This document shows, in pieces, positions 49,001-56,702 of a stretch of 64,000 bases of DNA. The stretch comes from Palsa-504 sp963822765 (lineage in GTDB: Bacteria > Actinomycetota > Actinomycetes > Streptosporangiales > Streptosporangiaceae). The stretch covers positions 1 through 64,000 of the forward strand of contig CAWGJL010000054.1 of assembly GCA_963822765.1 (NCBI GenBank), read 5' to 3'. The translations under genes and the position numbers were made by a program. The notes beneath the pieces were generated by a model that searched no databases, was not told the origin of the DNA, and worked only from the letters and a program-made list of their open reading frames with translations. Numbering within the stretch: position 1 is the first letter of the stretch; each line of letters begins with the position of its first letter.

Positions 49001-50025
49001 AGGGCAGCACGTTCAACCTGTACCTGCCGTGCGAACTGCCCGGCGCGGCCGACGCCCTCTCACCTGACGCCGACGAGCCGGCCAGCGTGACGGTGAACGG
49101 CCAGGTGCACGCCGACGCCACCGAGGCCCTGCAGTTGCAGCCCACGCTGACCGATGACGGGGCGGCCGCCGGGCGGCGGCTGCTGGTCCTCGAGGGCGCG
49201 CGCGGCGGGCTGCTGACCCTGCTGGCGCACAGCGCGGTCTCCGATCTCACCGGCATCCAGGGGCCGGTCCACGTCGGCACGGCGGTCAGCCCGGAGCAGG
49301 GCATCGAGGCGCTCAGCGCCGCGCCGCACCAGTGCGTGGTCCTGGATCTCGGCCTGGCCGACGCCTCGGCGTTCGCCTTCCTCGACCGGCTCCAGGAGGA
49401 CCCGGGCCTGCGGACCGTCCCGGTGCTCGCCCACACCAGGGACAAGCTGGACAGCGCGCAGGCCCGGCTGGCGCGGCTGCGGTTCGGGTCACAGCCGCTC
49501 GAGCTGCTCCCGTCGCTGGATGAGCTGCGGGAGCGCATCACGCTGCACCTGTCGGCCGCCCAGCCCGAGCATGTCCCCGCGCTGATCAGCGAGCCGGCCG
49601 AGGCCGGGACGCGGGTCGTGCCGGCCGAGGCCGAGGGCCACGAGGCGCTGAGCGGCCGGCGGGTCCTGGTCATCGACGACGACGCGCGCAACGTGTTCGC
49701 CATCACCAGCACGCTCGAACTGCACGGGGTGACCGTGACCCAGGCGCCCAACGGCCGCAAGGGGATCGAGGCCCTGCTCACCGCCGAGGACACCGACCTC
49801 ATCTTGATGGACGTGATGATGCCGGAGATGGACGGCTACACGACGATGAACAAGATCAGGCAGATGCCCGCGTTCGCCGCGCTGCCCATCATCGCGGTGA
49901 CCGCCCGGGCCATGCCCGGTGACCGGGAGAAGAGCATCGCGGCCGGCGCCAGCGACTACGTGACCAAGCCGGTGGACACCGACGAGCTCCTGGCCTGCAT
50001 GGAGCGCTGGCTCATCCGCCGGTAA
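46033..50025 (+). CDS. Soluble poly-HAMP hybrid histidine kinase with GAF and receiver domains
   Basis: 1,330 residues, no membrane segment. After a partial HAMP (about 15-60), five 92-residue repeats span residues 63-522 (each EVTRVAREVG...LGGQA...GVSGTWK...), then GAF about 536-687, coiled coil about 690-770, HisKA with phosphoacceptor His778 (SHELRTP), ATPase (Asn898; DTGIGIAPENL, GGTGLGLSIA), a degenerate receiver about 1040-1170 and a canonical receiver with Asp1260 (LMDVMMPEMDG). The layout recalls fungal Nik1-type osmosensors and, from memory, streptomycete OsaA. GTG at 46033 follows GGGAG. Its 3' end is overlapped antisense by the WhiB frame. Confidence 0.93.
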   Translation: MTDTAQSGPRLDKSGLEQLLAGLTAVRGGDFSTRLAQTDDPLMDEIATVFNGMADQLDLFTSEVTRVAREVGTEGKLGGQAYVPGVSGTWKALTDSVNAMAGNLTGQVRNIAQVATAVAKGDLSQKIDVDARGEILELKSTLNTMVDQLSSFADEVTRVAREVGTEGRLGGQADVKGVSGTWKDLTESVNVMAANLTDQVRSIAEVTTAVAKGDLSQKIRVDARGEIMELKETINTMVDQLSAFADEVTRVAREVGTQGNLGGQAVVRGVSGTWKDLTDNVNVMASNLTAQVRSIAQVATAVERGDLSQQITVEAKGEVAALAQTINRMVGTLSAFADEVTRVAREVGTEGRLGGQADVKGVAGTWKDLTDNVNSMADNLTSQVRNIAQVTTAVAQGDLSKKIDVAARGEILELKSTLNTMVDQLSSFAAEVTRVAREVGSEGRLGGQAEVEGVSGTWKRLTENVNELAGNLTRQVRAIAEVTSAVAAGDLTRSISVEAQGEVAELKDNINAMVWSLRETTQANQQQDWLKTNLARIAGMMQGHRDLAVVAELIIDELAPLTGAQHATFFLTEPTADGDTQLRLIAGYGLRTDKTAPIQYRLGQSLIGQVARSKRSIVVANLPEGYVTISSGLGEAPPANLAIVPVLFEDQVLGVIELASFTAFSPVQTDFLEQLTETLGVNFNTIIANARTDTLLTESQRLTSELQARSEELQAQQVELQRSNAELEDKAALLAAQNRDIETKNAEIEQARQEIEERARQLALASKYKSQFLANMSHELRTPLNSLLILARLLAQNPGRNLSAKQVEYANVIHSAGSDLLQLINDILDLSKVEAGRMDIHAERFPLSTLLEDLQATFQPLTAEKGLDYSVETDPSAPLELFTDRQRLRQVLGNLLSNAVKFTEHGHVLLRVGLDPDRRTADGDDILSFSVADTGIGIAPENLSTIFGAFQQGDGTLSRRYGGTGLGLSIAREVGALLGGEIAAESELGQGSTFNLYLPCELPGAADALSPDADEPASVTVNGQVHADATEALQLQPTLTDDGAAAGRRLLVLEGARGGLLTLLAHSAVSDLTGIQGPVHVGTAVSPEQGIEALSAAPHQCVVLDLGLADASAFAFLDRLQEDPGLRTVPVLAHTRDKLDSAQARLARLRFGSQPLELLPSLDELRERITLHLSAAQPEHVPALISEPAEAGTRVVPAEAEGHEALSGRRVLVIDDDARNVFAITSTLELHGVTVTQAPNGRKGIEALLTAEDTDLILMDVMMPEMDGYTTMNKIRQMPAFAALPIIAVTARAMPGDREKSIAAGASDYVTKPVDTDELLACMERWLIRR
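46219..47598 (+). repeat. Five tandem 276-base HAMP-coding repeats
   Basis: Units begin at 46219, 46495, 46771, 47047 and 47323, each exactly 276 bases (92 codons) with no spacer. Nucleotide identity is high in the gaggtgacccgggtggcc segment and the hydrophobic heptads, lower elsewhere, so duplication was followed by constrained divergence. Confidence 0.9.
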
Positions 50026-50316
50026 CGCCGCGACGGTCCGCTTGGCGGCCGCCGCCGCCGCCCGCCGCCTGCGCCGCCGCCGGTCGCGTTGGCGGTCCTC
50101 GGCGGTGGTCCCGCCCCAGATGCCGTAGTTCTGCTCACAGGTCAGCGCGAACTCCAGGCACTCCTGCCGCACCCCGCAGCTCGCGCAGATGGTCTTGGCC
50201 TGCGCGATCTGTCCCGCGGCCGGGCCGGTCGCGGAGATGGGGAAGAACAGGTCCGGGTCTGCCGACCGGCAAGCGGCCGCCGACCGCCAGTTCTGATCAC
50301 TCCCAGTCGGGGTCAT
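49489..50316 (-). CDS. WhiB-family iron-sulfur regulator with an abnormally long antisense frame
   Basis: The N-terminal ~90 residues are a WhiB-like domain: Cys16 (AAACRSADPDLFFP), then ICASC and RQEC give the four [4Fe-4S] ligands, followed by the GIWGGTT turn and a basic tail DRQRDRRRRRRR. WhiB proteins usually end about here. This frame has no stop for a further ~175 codons, which are antisense to the hybrid-kinase gene and not protein-like. Either the true end is lost by an indel in the repetitive GGC run near 50040-50080 or the protein has a long tail. ATG at 50316. Divergent from the sigma gene. Confidence 0.8.
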   Translation of the reverse strand: MTPTGSDQNWRSAAACRSADPDLFFPISATGPAAGQIAQAKTICASCGVRQECLEFALTCEQNYGIWGGTTAEDRQRDRRRRRRRAAAAAAKRTVAALPADEPALHAGQELVGVHRLGHVVAGAGRDALLPVTGHGPGGHRDDGQRGERGHLPDLVHRRVAVHLRHHHVHQDEVGVLGGEQGLDPLAAVGRLGHGHPVQFERAGDGEHVARVVVDDQDPPAAQRLVALGLGRHDPRPGLGRLADQRGDMLGLGGRQVQRDALPQLIQRREQLERL

Positions 50317-50413
50317 CGTGTGTCCTCACGAGGGTGTTCGGGTTCAATCTGAGCTGACGCTCGGCTTCCCCGCCAAACGCGGTCTAAATGTGACGATCCT
50401 CACACCGGCTTAC

Positions 50414-50437
50414 GTTTATTCGCTCCGGGTCGGGCAC
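50414..50437 (+). promoter_or_regulatory. Possible SigB/F-type promoter of the sigma gene (autoregulation)
   Basis: GTTT (50414-50417) and GGGCAC (50432-50437) are 14 bases apart in the 163-base region before the sigma start at 50480. The -10 match is weaker than at 39769. If used, the sigma factor would amplify its own expression. Confidence 0.4.
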
Positions 50438-50479
50438 ACCCTACTCGTCCGTAATTCCAAGGGTTGCAGGGAGATCACG

Positions 50480-51352
50480 TTGACGAAGGGAACGCTCAGG
50501 CGGCCGACCGAAGACGCCATCGGCGCCGACCTCCACGCCGGCGCGCGCGAGGAGCTGAAAGAGCTGACCGACAACGCCTTGCTGGCCAAGATCCGCTCTT
50601 TGCCCCGCGACAGCGAGCTGCGGGCCGCCGCCTGCGAGATAATCGTGGAGCGCTACAGCAAGCTGGTGCGCTCGTGCGTCCGGCAGTACCGCGGCAGCCC
50701 GGAGCCCACCGAGGACCTCATGCAGGTCGGCTACGTCGGCCTGCTCAAGGCGATTAACAACTACAACCCTGAGGTTGGCGACAGCCTGTCCGCCTACGCT
50801 CAGCCGTGCGTCAGCGGCGAGATCAAGCGTCACTTCCGGGACAAGCGCTGGCAGATCCACGTGCGCCGGTCCGCTCAGGAGTTGCTGCTCGAGCTGCGCA
50901 AGGCCAACGAGGAACTCACCCACCAGCTGGGCCGCGAACCCGGCGAGGACGAACTCGCCGATCGGCTCGGGGTCAGCGAAGAGGCCATGCGTGAGGCCCG
51001 CCAGGCCGACCTGGTGTTCAGCACCTACTCACTCGACGCCCCGCTGTCCGACCGCGAGGACCCGGCGCTGCTGGCCGACGTGCTCGGCGACGACGACCCG
51101 GGCGTCGAGCACACGATCGACATGGAGTCCGTCAACGCCCACTGGGACGAGCTGCCCGAACGCGAGCAGCGCATCTTGGTGATGCGCTATTACGGCAACC
51201 TCACCCAGACCGAGATCGGCGACCGGCTCGGCATCTCCCAGATGCACGTCTCCCGGCTCCTGGCCCGAGCTCTGGAGCACCTGCGGAGCAAGCTGGTCGA
51301 TCCGTCCGAAGAGCCCTCCTCCTCCCCCGTGATCACGGCGGCGGCGGGATGA
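50480..51352 (+). CDS. SigB/SigF/SigG-type stress sigma factor
   Basis: 290 residues of the sigma70 group 3 type. Sigma2 AAACEIIVERYSKLVRSCVRQYRGSPEPTEDLMQVGYVGLLKAINNYNPEVGDSLSAYAQPCVSGEIKRHFRDK (about 40-115), sigma3 about 120-185, sigma4 LPEREQRILVMRYYGNLTQTEIGDRLGISQMHVSRLLARALEHLR (about 225-270). The TTG at 50480 was chosen because AGGGAG lies 6-7 bases before it; a longer frame from 50318 has no ribosome site. Neighbouring phosphatases and the RsbW/STAS pair are plausible regulators. Confidence 0.92.
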   Translation: MTKGTLRRPTEDAIGADLHAGAREELKELTDNALLAKIRSLPRDSELRAAACEIIVERYSKLVRSCVRQYRGSPEPTEDLMQVGYVGLLKAINNYNPEVGDSLSAYAQPCVSGEIKRHFRDKRWQIHVRRSAQELLLELRKANEELTHQLGREPGEDELADRLGVSEEAMREARQADLVFSTYSLDAPLSDREDPALLADVLGDDDPGVEHTIDMESVNAHWDELPEREQRILVMRYYGNLTQTEIGDRLGISQMHVSRLLARALEHLRSKLVDPSEEPSSSPVITAAAG

Positions 51353-51386
51353 CAGGCCCGGGCGTTCACATAGCGGAAGGACCCTC

Positions 51387-51794
51387 ATGAAAACCGGTAT
51401 GGGACTCGCACTGATCGGCATCGGGGCGATCTTCGCCTTCGCCGTGAGGGGGGATCCCTCATTCCTCAACCTGCACATCGCCGGGTACGTGATCATGATC
51501 ATCGGCATCCTCGGGCTGGCCATCCCGCGCCGCGGTTACGGCTGGGTCGGCCGGCGGCTGATGGTCCGGCAGGCCCGCTGGCGGCCGAACCGTCAGGTCG
51601 AAGAGGTCGTCTACCCGACCACCGTCAACCGCAATCCGGCCAACACCCGCGTGCAGGCCGGCCTGCCCGCCCCGGGCGCGTTCGGCAGTCCGGAGGCGGG
51701 CGCGCACCTCGACGCGACTCGCAATCTGTCCGCCGAGCCGCTCGGCCCGCGCTCGGGCGAGACCGAAATCGTGGAAGACGTGTATGAGGACTGA
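51387..51794 (+). CDS. DUF6458-like membrane protein
   Basis: 135 residues: two membrane helices (MGLALIGIGAIFAFAV and HIAGYVIMIIGILGLAI) and a soluble C-terminal tail with NRNPANTR and an acidic end. Proteins of this type commonly lie in stress-response regions of actinobacteria. ATG at 51387 after GGAAGGA. It follows the sigma gene by 34 bases, so it is likely co-transcribed or a direct target. Confidence 0.75.
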   Translation: MKTGMGLALIGIGAIFAFAVRGDPSFLNLHIAGYVIMIIGILGLAIPRRGYGWVGRRLMVRQARWRPNRQVEEVVYPTTVNRNPANTRVQAGLPAPGAFGSPEAGAHLDATRNLSAEPLGPRSGETEIVEDVYED

Positions 51795-51843
51795 GCCGCG
51801 GCGCACACCCGCACCGGAACCGTAAGCAGTACTAGGAGAGGTC

Positions 51844-52152
51844 ATGACACTCACCGTTTCCGTCATCATCGTCTGGCTCCTGATCGGGCTGGTGATCGGC
51901 GGGCTGGCGCGGCTGCTCGTGCCTGGTCGTCAGCACGTCGGGCTGCTACTGACGATCCTCATCGGCATTGTGGCCGCGTTGCTGGGCGGGATTATCACCA
52001 CCGCCATCATCGGCGCCGGCCATACGGTGATCACCTTCATCGTGGCGCTGGTCGCGGCGGCCCTGCTGGTCAGCGCGTTCACCACCCGCGGCTACGGCCG
52101 CTACCGCACCCGCCGCCGGTCCTCCCGCCGGTCCTCCCGCTGGCGCTGGTAG
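51844..52152 (+). CDS. GlsB/YeaQ/YmgE-family stress membrane protein
   Basis: 102 residues with three membrane helices (VSVIIVWLLIGLVIGGLARLL, GLLLTILIGIVAALLGGII, VITFIVALVAAALLV) and a strongly basic tail (RYRTRRRSSRRSSRWRW). The GGLARLLVPG motif is typical of transglycosylase-associated/YeaQ proteins, which are stress-induced and of uncertain biochemistry. ATG at 51844 after AGGAGAG. A strong palindromic terminator follows. Confidence 0.87.
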   Translation: MTLTVSVIIVWLLIGLVIGGLARLLVPGRQHVGLLLTILIGIVAALLGGIITTAIIGAGHTVITFIVALVAAALLVSAFTTRGYGRYRTRRRSSRRSSRWRW

Positions 52153-52175
52153 GCCCGCGTGTAGCTAGGCACTCG

Positions 52176-52209
52176 GTATCCGCCGGGGCGATATCGCCCC
52201 GGCGGATAC
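52176..52209 (+). terminator. Palindromic terminator after the sigma operon
   Basis: A perfect 34-base palindrome (gtatccgccggggcgat and its inverse) begins 24 bases after the YeaQ-like stop. It has only ttgtg after it rather than a long T-run. It marks the end of the sigma/DUF6458/YeaQ transcript. Confidence 0.75.
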
Positions 52210-52288
52210 TTGTGCATTAGTGCGGTTCTGCCGACAGTATTATTGAGTCGGTTCAGGTGGTCGGCACGAGGGACGATGATCGGGAGAG

Positions 52289-54196
52289 ATGCCGCAAGAC
52301 ACCCGGACGGACGGCTCTTACGCCGGTCTCGGCGACCTGGCGGGGCGGCGTGACGCACTGCGCCAGGCCACTGCCCTGCCCGGCGCCGACCCGTGGGCCT
52401 TGCTCGACGCCGCGTTCGCCGAACTCGACGCTGCCGTCGAGGTCCTGACCAAGCCGACCGAGACCGGGCTGGGCGAGGGCACGCCAGCGGGCGCGGCCGA
52501 CTCGCTCAGCGCGGAACGGGCCCTGCTGCGGGCCGTGTTCCAGCACGCGCCCGCAGCACTGTTCGTGCTCGAGCCCGACGGCACGGTCCGGCGCGCGAAC
52601 GGCCGGGCCGGCGAGCTGATCGGCGCCCCGCCCGGTTACGCGACCGGCCGGGCGCTGACCGCCTTCGTCGACCTGCCGTCCCGGGCGGCGGTCAAGAGCC
52701 AGCTCGCCGCGGCCGCACGGACGGGAACGGCCAGGCAGGTGGAGTGCAGGCTGCTCGGCCCGGACGGCCCGGTCGACGCCACCTTGACCGCGGACGTCAT
52801 CACCATGCAGGACGGCGCGCGGCTGCTCGTGGTCACCGTGGCCGGCCCGGCCCCGGGGGGACGGGGGGCCGGGAAGGCTCCGCGTGAGCGGGCCGGGTCC
52901 GGGGAGGGCCGTCCCCCCCGGGACGACCTCGTCCGGGCCATGACCCGCCGGACGGATATGGTCACGGCGGTGACCAGGCTGCTGCTCGACAACAGCACGT
53001 TCAGCGAGGCGGTCACCCTCCAGCGCTGTGCCCGGCTGCTGGCGGGGGACATCGCGAGCTGGGTGATCATCGACATCGAGCGGGCGGATCTGCTGCGGCG
53101 CCAGTTCGTGATCGGCCCCCAGGACCAAGCCGCCCAGGAACTGGCCAGGAAGATACGGGCCCTGGACCCGGAGCCCGCTTCGGCACCCGGGCAGGTCCAC
53201 GCCGCGGGCACCTCGGTGGTGCTGGCCCATGCCGATGACGCCGGGATCCTGGGCACCATGGCGGACGGGACGCCGCTGCTGATGCTGCTCGGCGCCACCT
53301 CGCTGATCAGTGTCCCGATCACCGATGGCCTGACCGGCTACGGCGCGCTCACCCTGGCCCGCACGGCCGGCGAAGGACGCTTCGAGATCGCCGACCTGGC
53401 GCTGGCCGAGGACCTGGGCCAGCACCTCGGCGTGGCCATCCGGGTGGATCGCATGTTCCGGCACCGGGCCGCGGCCGCCGAGGCCCTGCAGAGCAGCCTG
53501 CTGCCGGCCAGGCTGCCGGAGGTTCCGGGCCTCGACCTGTTCGCGGCGTACCAGCCGGCCAGCGAGGGGCTGGACGTCAGCGGTGACTTCTACGACGTGT
53601 TCCCGGTCCAGGACGGCTGGGCTATCACGGTCGGCGACGTGTGCGGCAAGGGGCAGGAGGCCGCCGCGATGACCGCGGCCGCCCGGCACGCGATCCGGGT
53701 CCTCGCGCACTGGAATCCGGACCCCGTAGACGTGCTGGCCCGCGTGAACGAGGTCATGCTGGCCGGTGACTACGAGGACCGCTTCGTGACGGCCAAGCTC
53801 GCCTACCTGCGCTGGGACGGCGCCCGGCTGCACGTCAGGCTGGCCAGCGCCGGACACCCCGGGCCGGCGCTGGTGCGGCCGGACGGGCGGGTCGACGTGC
53901 TGAACGGCGGAGGGCTGCCCCTGGGCCTGTTCCCCGACGCCGACCCGCAGGCCGAGGAACTCGAGCTCGGCGAGGATGATCTGCTGTTCTTCTACTCCAA
54001 CGGGGTCACGGACGCGCGCAGCCCGGACATGCGCTACTTCGAGGACAGCCTGGCCGACGAGCTGGCCGGCCTGGCGGGCCGGTCCGCCGCGGAGACCGCC
54101 CGCATGGTGCAGGGCCTGGTCGGCAGCTTCTCCCAGGACGAGCTGCGTGACGACATGACGATCCTGGTGGCGAAGGTGAAGACGCCTCCGGACTAG
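52289..54196 (+). CDS. PAS/GAF sensor with SpoIIE-type PP2C phosphatase
   Basis: 635 residues: N-terminal region, PAS about 75-175 (VFQHAPAALFVLEPDGTVRRANGRAGELIG), a low-complexity linker about 185-215, GAF about 230-390, and PP2C about 395-635 (DVSGDFYDVFPVQDGWAITVGDVCGKGQEAAAMTAAARHAIR, FFYSNGVTDARSPDM, DDMTILVAKV). It would dephosphorylate a STAS antagonist in answer to its sensed ligand. ATG at 52289 after GGGAGAG. Its stop overlaps the convergent GAF-ANTAR gene by 4 bases. Confidence 0.92.
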   Translation: MPQDTRTDGSYAGLGDLAGRRDALRQATALPGADPWALLDAAFAELDAAVEVLTKPTETGLGEGTPAGAADSLSAERALLRAVFQHAPAALFVLEPDGTVRRANGRAGELIGAPPGYATGRALTAFVDLPSRAAVKSQLAAAARTGTARQVECRLLGPDGPVDATLTADVITMQDGARLLVVTVAGPAPGGRGAGKAPRERAGSGEGRPPRDDLVRAMTRRTDMVTAVTRLLLDNSTFSEAVTLQRCARLLAGDIASWVIIDIERADLLRRQFVIGPQDQAAQELARKIRALDPEPASAPGQVHAAGTSVVLAHADDAGILGTMADGTPLLMLLGATSLISVPITDGLTGYGALTLARTAGEGRFEIADLALAEDLGQHLGVAIRVDRMFRHRAAAAEALQSSLLPARLPEVPGLDLFAAYQPASEGLDVSGDFYDVFPVQDGWAITVGDVCGKGQEAAAMTAAARHAIRVLAHWNPDPVDVLARVNEVMLAGDYEDRFVTAKLAYLRWDGARLHVRLASAGHPGPALVRPDGRVDVLNGGGLPLGLFPDADPQAEELELGEDDLLFFYSNGVTDARSPDMRYFEDSLADELAGLAGRSAAETARMVQGLVGSFSQDELRDDMTILVAKVKTPPD

Positions 54197-54933
54197 GCCG
54201 GGCCGGGCCGGGGCCGCCGGGCCGCTGGCCCGCCGGTCTTCTGGTTCTCCCTGCTGTAGGCGGCCACGACCTCGGCGGCCACCTCGGTGACCTTGACGTG
54301 GCGGCGCTGGGACTCCTGGCGCAGCCGCCGCAGCGCGTCGTCCGCGTCGCAGCCGAGCGCGTGCATCAGGACGCCCTTGGCCTGGTCGACCACGGAGCGG
54401 GCCACCACCGCGTCCTGCAGCTGGCTGGCCGTCCGCTGGGCCTGGCCATAGGCCGTCGCGTTGGTCAGCATCGCGCTGCCGAAGGCGGCCAGCGTATCGG
54501 CCATCGGGTTGGACTGGACGTCGAGCACGCCCGGCCGGACCCCGAACAGGGACAGGACCAGAGCGCCGCGCGGGAACTCCCGCACCAGGTGGACCGAGCA
54601 GCGCACGCTGCGGCGCAGCGCTGCCGCGGCGTACTCGGGCCAGCGGGTCTCCGCCAGCGTGTCCGGGCAGCTGACCGGCAGGCCCTCATCGGCCGCGGCG
54701 ACAAGCGGCCCGCGTCCGAGGTCCAGCTGGAGGTCCGCGAGCTCGGCCAGGTCCGGGTGGGTGGCCGCGGCGCCGATCACCTCGCCATCACGCCAGACCG
54801 CCGCGTGGGCCCCGGCGCAGGCCGGTACCTGCCAGGCGGCCAGCTCGGCGAGCCGGTTCAGCGAGCGGGCCTCGGAGCCGTTGCTGAGGCTCAGCAGCTC
54901 GGCCGCCTCGTGCCCGAGGTGATCGATCGGCAA
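54193..54933 (-). CDS. GAF-ANTAR antitermination regulator
   Basis: 246 residues: GAF domain about 20-155 (AAWQVPACAGAHAAVWRDGEVIGAAATHPDLAELADLQLDLGRGP), ANTAR about 165-225 (QLQDAVVARSVVDQAKGVLMHALGCDADDALRRLRQESQRRHVKVTEVA). Such proteins sense a small molecule and bind mRNA hairpins. The TTG at 54933 follows CGGAGGG; no ATG or GTG exists between the upstream gene's stop and the GAF domain, so a TTG start is preferred over the 306-residue frame from 55113. Confidence 0.85.
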   Translation of the reverse strand: MPIDHLGHEAAELLSLSNGSEARSLNRLAELAAWQVPACAGAHAAVWRDGEVIGAAATHPDLAELADLQLDLGRGPLVAAADEGLPVSCPDTLAETRWPEYAAAALRRSVRCSVHLVREFPRGALVLSLFGVRPGVLDVQSNPMADTLAAFGSAMLTNATAYGQAQRTASQLQDAVVARSVVDQAKGVLMHALGCDADDALRRLRQESQRRHVKVTEVAAEVVAAYSRENQKTGGPAARRPRPGPA

Positions 54934-54956
54934 CGGGCCCTCCGTCCTGGCTCGGA

Positions 54957-55439
54957 CTAGCAGGCGGGCGGTCCCGCCGTGACCGCTTCGGCCTTCGCGG
55001 GCGGACCTAGCGGCTCGCTGGACCGGGTGACGAAGCGGATGGCCGGGATCCGGGCCGCGCACGATGCCAGGCGCGCGCCGGAGGCAGTCGTCTTCTGGAA
55101 GGTCGTCTGGCACCAGGGCCGGGCGGACCAGGGCGATACGCCGCCCGCCGAGTAGCCGGTCTCACAGGTGGCCACGCTGTGGGCCCGGCTGCTGAGCAGC
55201 GCGCCGATGGTGATCATCGCGAACATGACCGGGACCAGCACGAACGCGTAGATGGTCGTCCCCGCGCGTAGCCACCGAAGCCGCCGCGGCCGCGGCCGGG
55301 CCAGCGGCTCCGCACCGACCGGTTCGTCTGCGTTGATCCGGGTGAAGATGGAGAACATCGAAACCAGCTGAGGCTCGCTGGCCTGCAGCGCGCCTTCCAT
55401 GCGTTCAAGAACACGTTGCTGGGCGGCGGGCAGACTCAC
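54957..55439 (-). CDS. DUF3040-like membrane protein
   Basis: 160 residues. The N-terminal SLPAAQQRVLERMEGALQASEPQLVSMFSIFTRIN resembles the short helical head of DUF3040 proteins; one membrane helix follows (GTTIYAFVLVPVMFAMITIGALL), then a soluble part with four cysteines (VATCETG, RPWCQTT, ASCAARI, and the terminal C). GTG at 55439 after TAGGAG. The GAF-ANTAR gene begins 23 bases downstream in the same transcript. Confidence 0.65.
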   Translation of the reverse strand: MSLPAAQQRVLERMEGALQASEPQLVSMFSIFTRINADEPVGAEPLARPRPRRLRWLRAGTTIYAFVLVPVMFAMITIGALLSSRAHSVATCETGYSAGGVSPWSARPWCQTTFQKTTASGARLASCAARIPAIRFVTRSSEPLGPPAKAEAVTAGPPAC

Positions 55440-55613
55440 ACAAACTCCTAGCACCATGACGAATGGGGGTGCGGAACCACCGCCTACCCCCGCCTTCTGG
55501 CCACAAACGGCATCACGTGCAGCTTACCGGCTCGATTACGCGCACGACTCAGTCGGGCACGATTCCGTCAGGAACTGTTCAGCCGGGCTCGTTTTGCGTC
55601 CGGAACTGTTGAA

Positions 55614-56270
55614 TCAGTCGGGTACCGCGGCGGTGACCTCGCTGGCCGCGCGCGGGCTCACCGACACCCGGACCAGGGCGGCCGCGAGCCTGGCCGGCTG
55701 GCCACTGCCGGACAGCAGCGCGGCCAGCGACGACCGGCTGTCCGGCAGCCCGACCCGGCGTGCCCCGCTTTTCATCGGGGCGTCCACGTACGGCGCGACG
55801 ACGGGCCACACGGCCTGGGCCTCACGCAGGAAAATGCCTGCCCCGGCGCCGCCCAGGCCCGGGAACCCGGCGAGCAGCGCCTCGGTCATGCCGGGGTCGC
55901 CGCCAGCCTGGTCCCGCAGCCTGCGCAGGTCACCGTGCCACTGGCGGGACAGCAGGTCCGCGCCGTCGCCCAGCACGGTGGCGGTGCGCTCGTCGTAGCG
56001 GGCGTAGCCACCGCGGTCGAGCACGTCCACCCGGTCCTGCCAGCCGGCCTCGCTCATGGCCCGGGGGCTGCGGTACCCGGCCGCGAACAGCTCGCGGGCG
56101 GCCGCGATCGCGACGTCGGCCGCGATCCGAGCGGTCAGCAGGGTGCTCAGCACGAGCAGCTGGTACAGCGGGCCCGGCCGGTCGGCGAGCCGGATACCCG
56201 CTTGCTCGGCGTACGGGCACCCGTAGCGGTCGAGCAGTTCCCTGACGATCAGGTCTGGTTTCCCGGCCAT
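55614..56270 (-). CDS. HhH-GPD (endonuclease III-like) protein without the catalytic lysine
   Basis: 218 residues. LLVLSTLLTARIAADVAIAAARELFAAGYRSPRAMSEAG is the N-terminal helical part of the fold. GFPGLGGAGAGIFLREAQAVWPVVAPYVD is the helix-hairpin-helix with the conserved Asp at its end; the Lys of endonuclease III (GxGRKTA) is Ala here. No [4Fe-4S] cysteine loop. It may be a monofunctional glycosylase or a non-enzymatic DNA-binding relative. ATG at 56270, 12 bases from the CBS gene upstream. Confidence 0.75.
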   Translation of the reverse strand: MAGKPDLIVRELLDRYGCPYAEQAGIRLADRPGPLYQLLVLSTLLTARIAADVAIAAARELFAAGYRSPRAMSEAGWQDRVDVLDRGGYARYDERTATVLGDGADLLSRQWHGDLRRLRDQAGGDPGMTEALLAGFPGLGGAGAGIFLREAQAVWPVVAPYVDAPMKSGARRVGLPDSRSSLAALLSGSGQPARLAAALVRVSVSPRAASEVTAAVPD

Positions 56271-56282
56271 ACCGAGCCCCGG

Positions 56283-56702
56283 TCAGCGATCCGGGGCGAT
56301 GGCCGAGATCTCCGAGACGGCCGAACGCTCGTCCCGATCAAGGGCCAGGTCACCGATGGATACCACACCCACCGGGACGCCGTCGGCGATGACCGGCAGG
56401 CGGCGTACCGCGCGCTCGCGTACCAGCCGGTCGGCGTGCAGGATGTCGTCATCTGGCCGGAGCACGGCCAGCTCACTGGTGCAAATGTCGCCCAGGCGCG
56501 TCGTGGCCGGGTCGCGGTTCTCGGCCAGGACCCGGATCGTGATGTCGCGATCGGTGACCAGCCCTTCGAGCCGTCCGCCGGACACCACGAGCACGGTGCC
56601 GATCCCCCGCTCCTTCATGGCCTTGGCCGCGGCCGATACCGATGCGGTCGCCGCCATGCACACCGGCGCGGCCGACATGATGTCGCGTACCTTCCCGGTC
56701 AT
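56283..56702 (-). CDS. CBS-pair domain protein (second of two)
   Basis: 139 residues consisting of two CBS motifs (VRDIMSAAPVCMAATASVSAAAKAMKERGIGTVLVVSGGRLEGLVTDRDI and HADRLVRERAVRRLPVIADGVPVGVVSIGDLA). CBS pairs bind adenine nucleotides and usually regulate partner proteins. ATG at 56702 overlaps the upstream CBS gene by 4 bases (ATGA). It shares about half its residues with that neighbour, so the pair arose by duplication. Confidence 0.92.
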   Translation of the reverse strand: MTGKVRDIMSAAPVCMAATASVSAAAKAMKERGIGTVLVVSGGRLEGLVTDRDITIRVLAENRDPATTRLGDICTSELAVLRPDDDILHADRLVRERAVRRLPVIADGVPVGVVSIGDLALDRDERSAVSEISAIAPDR

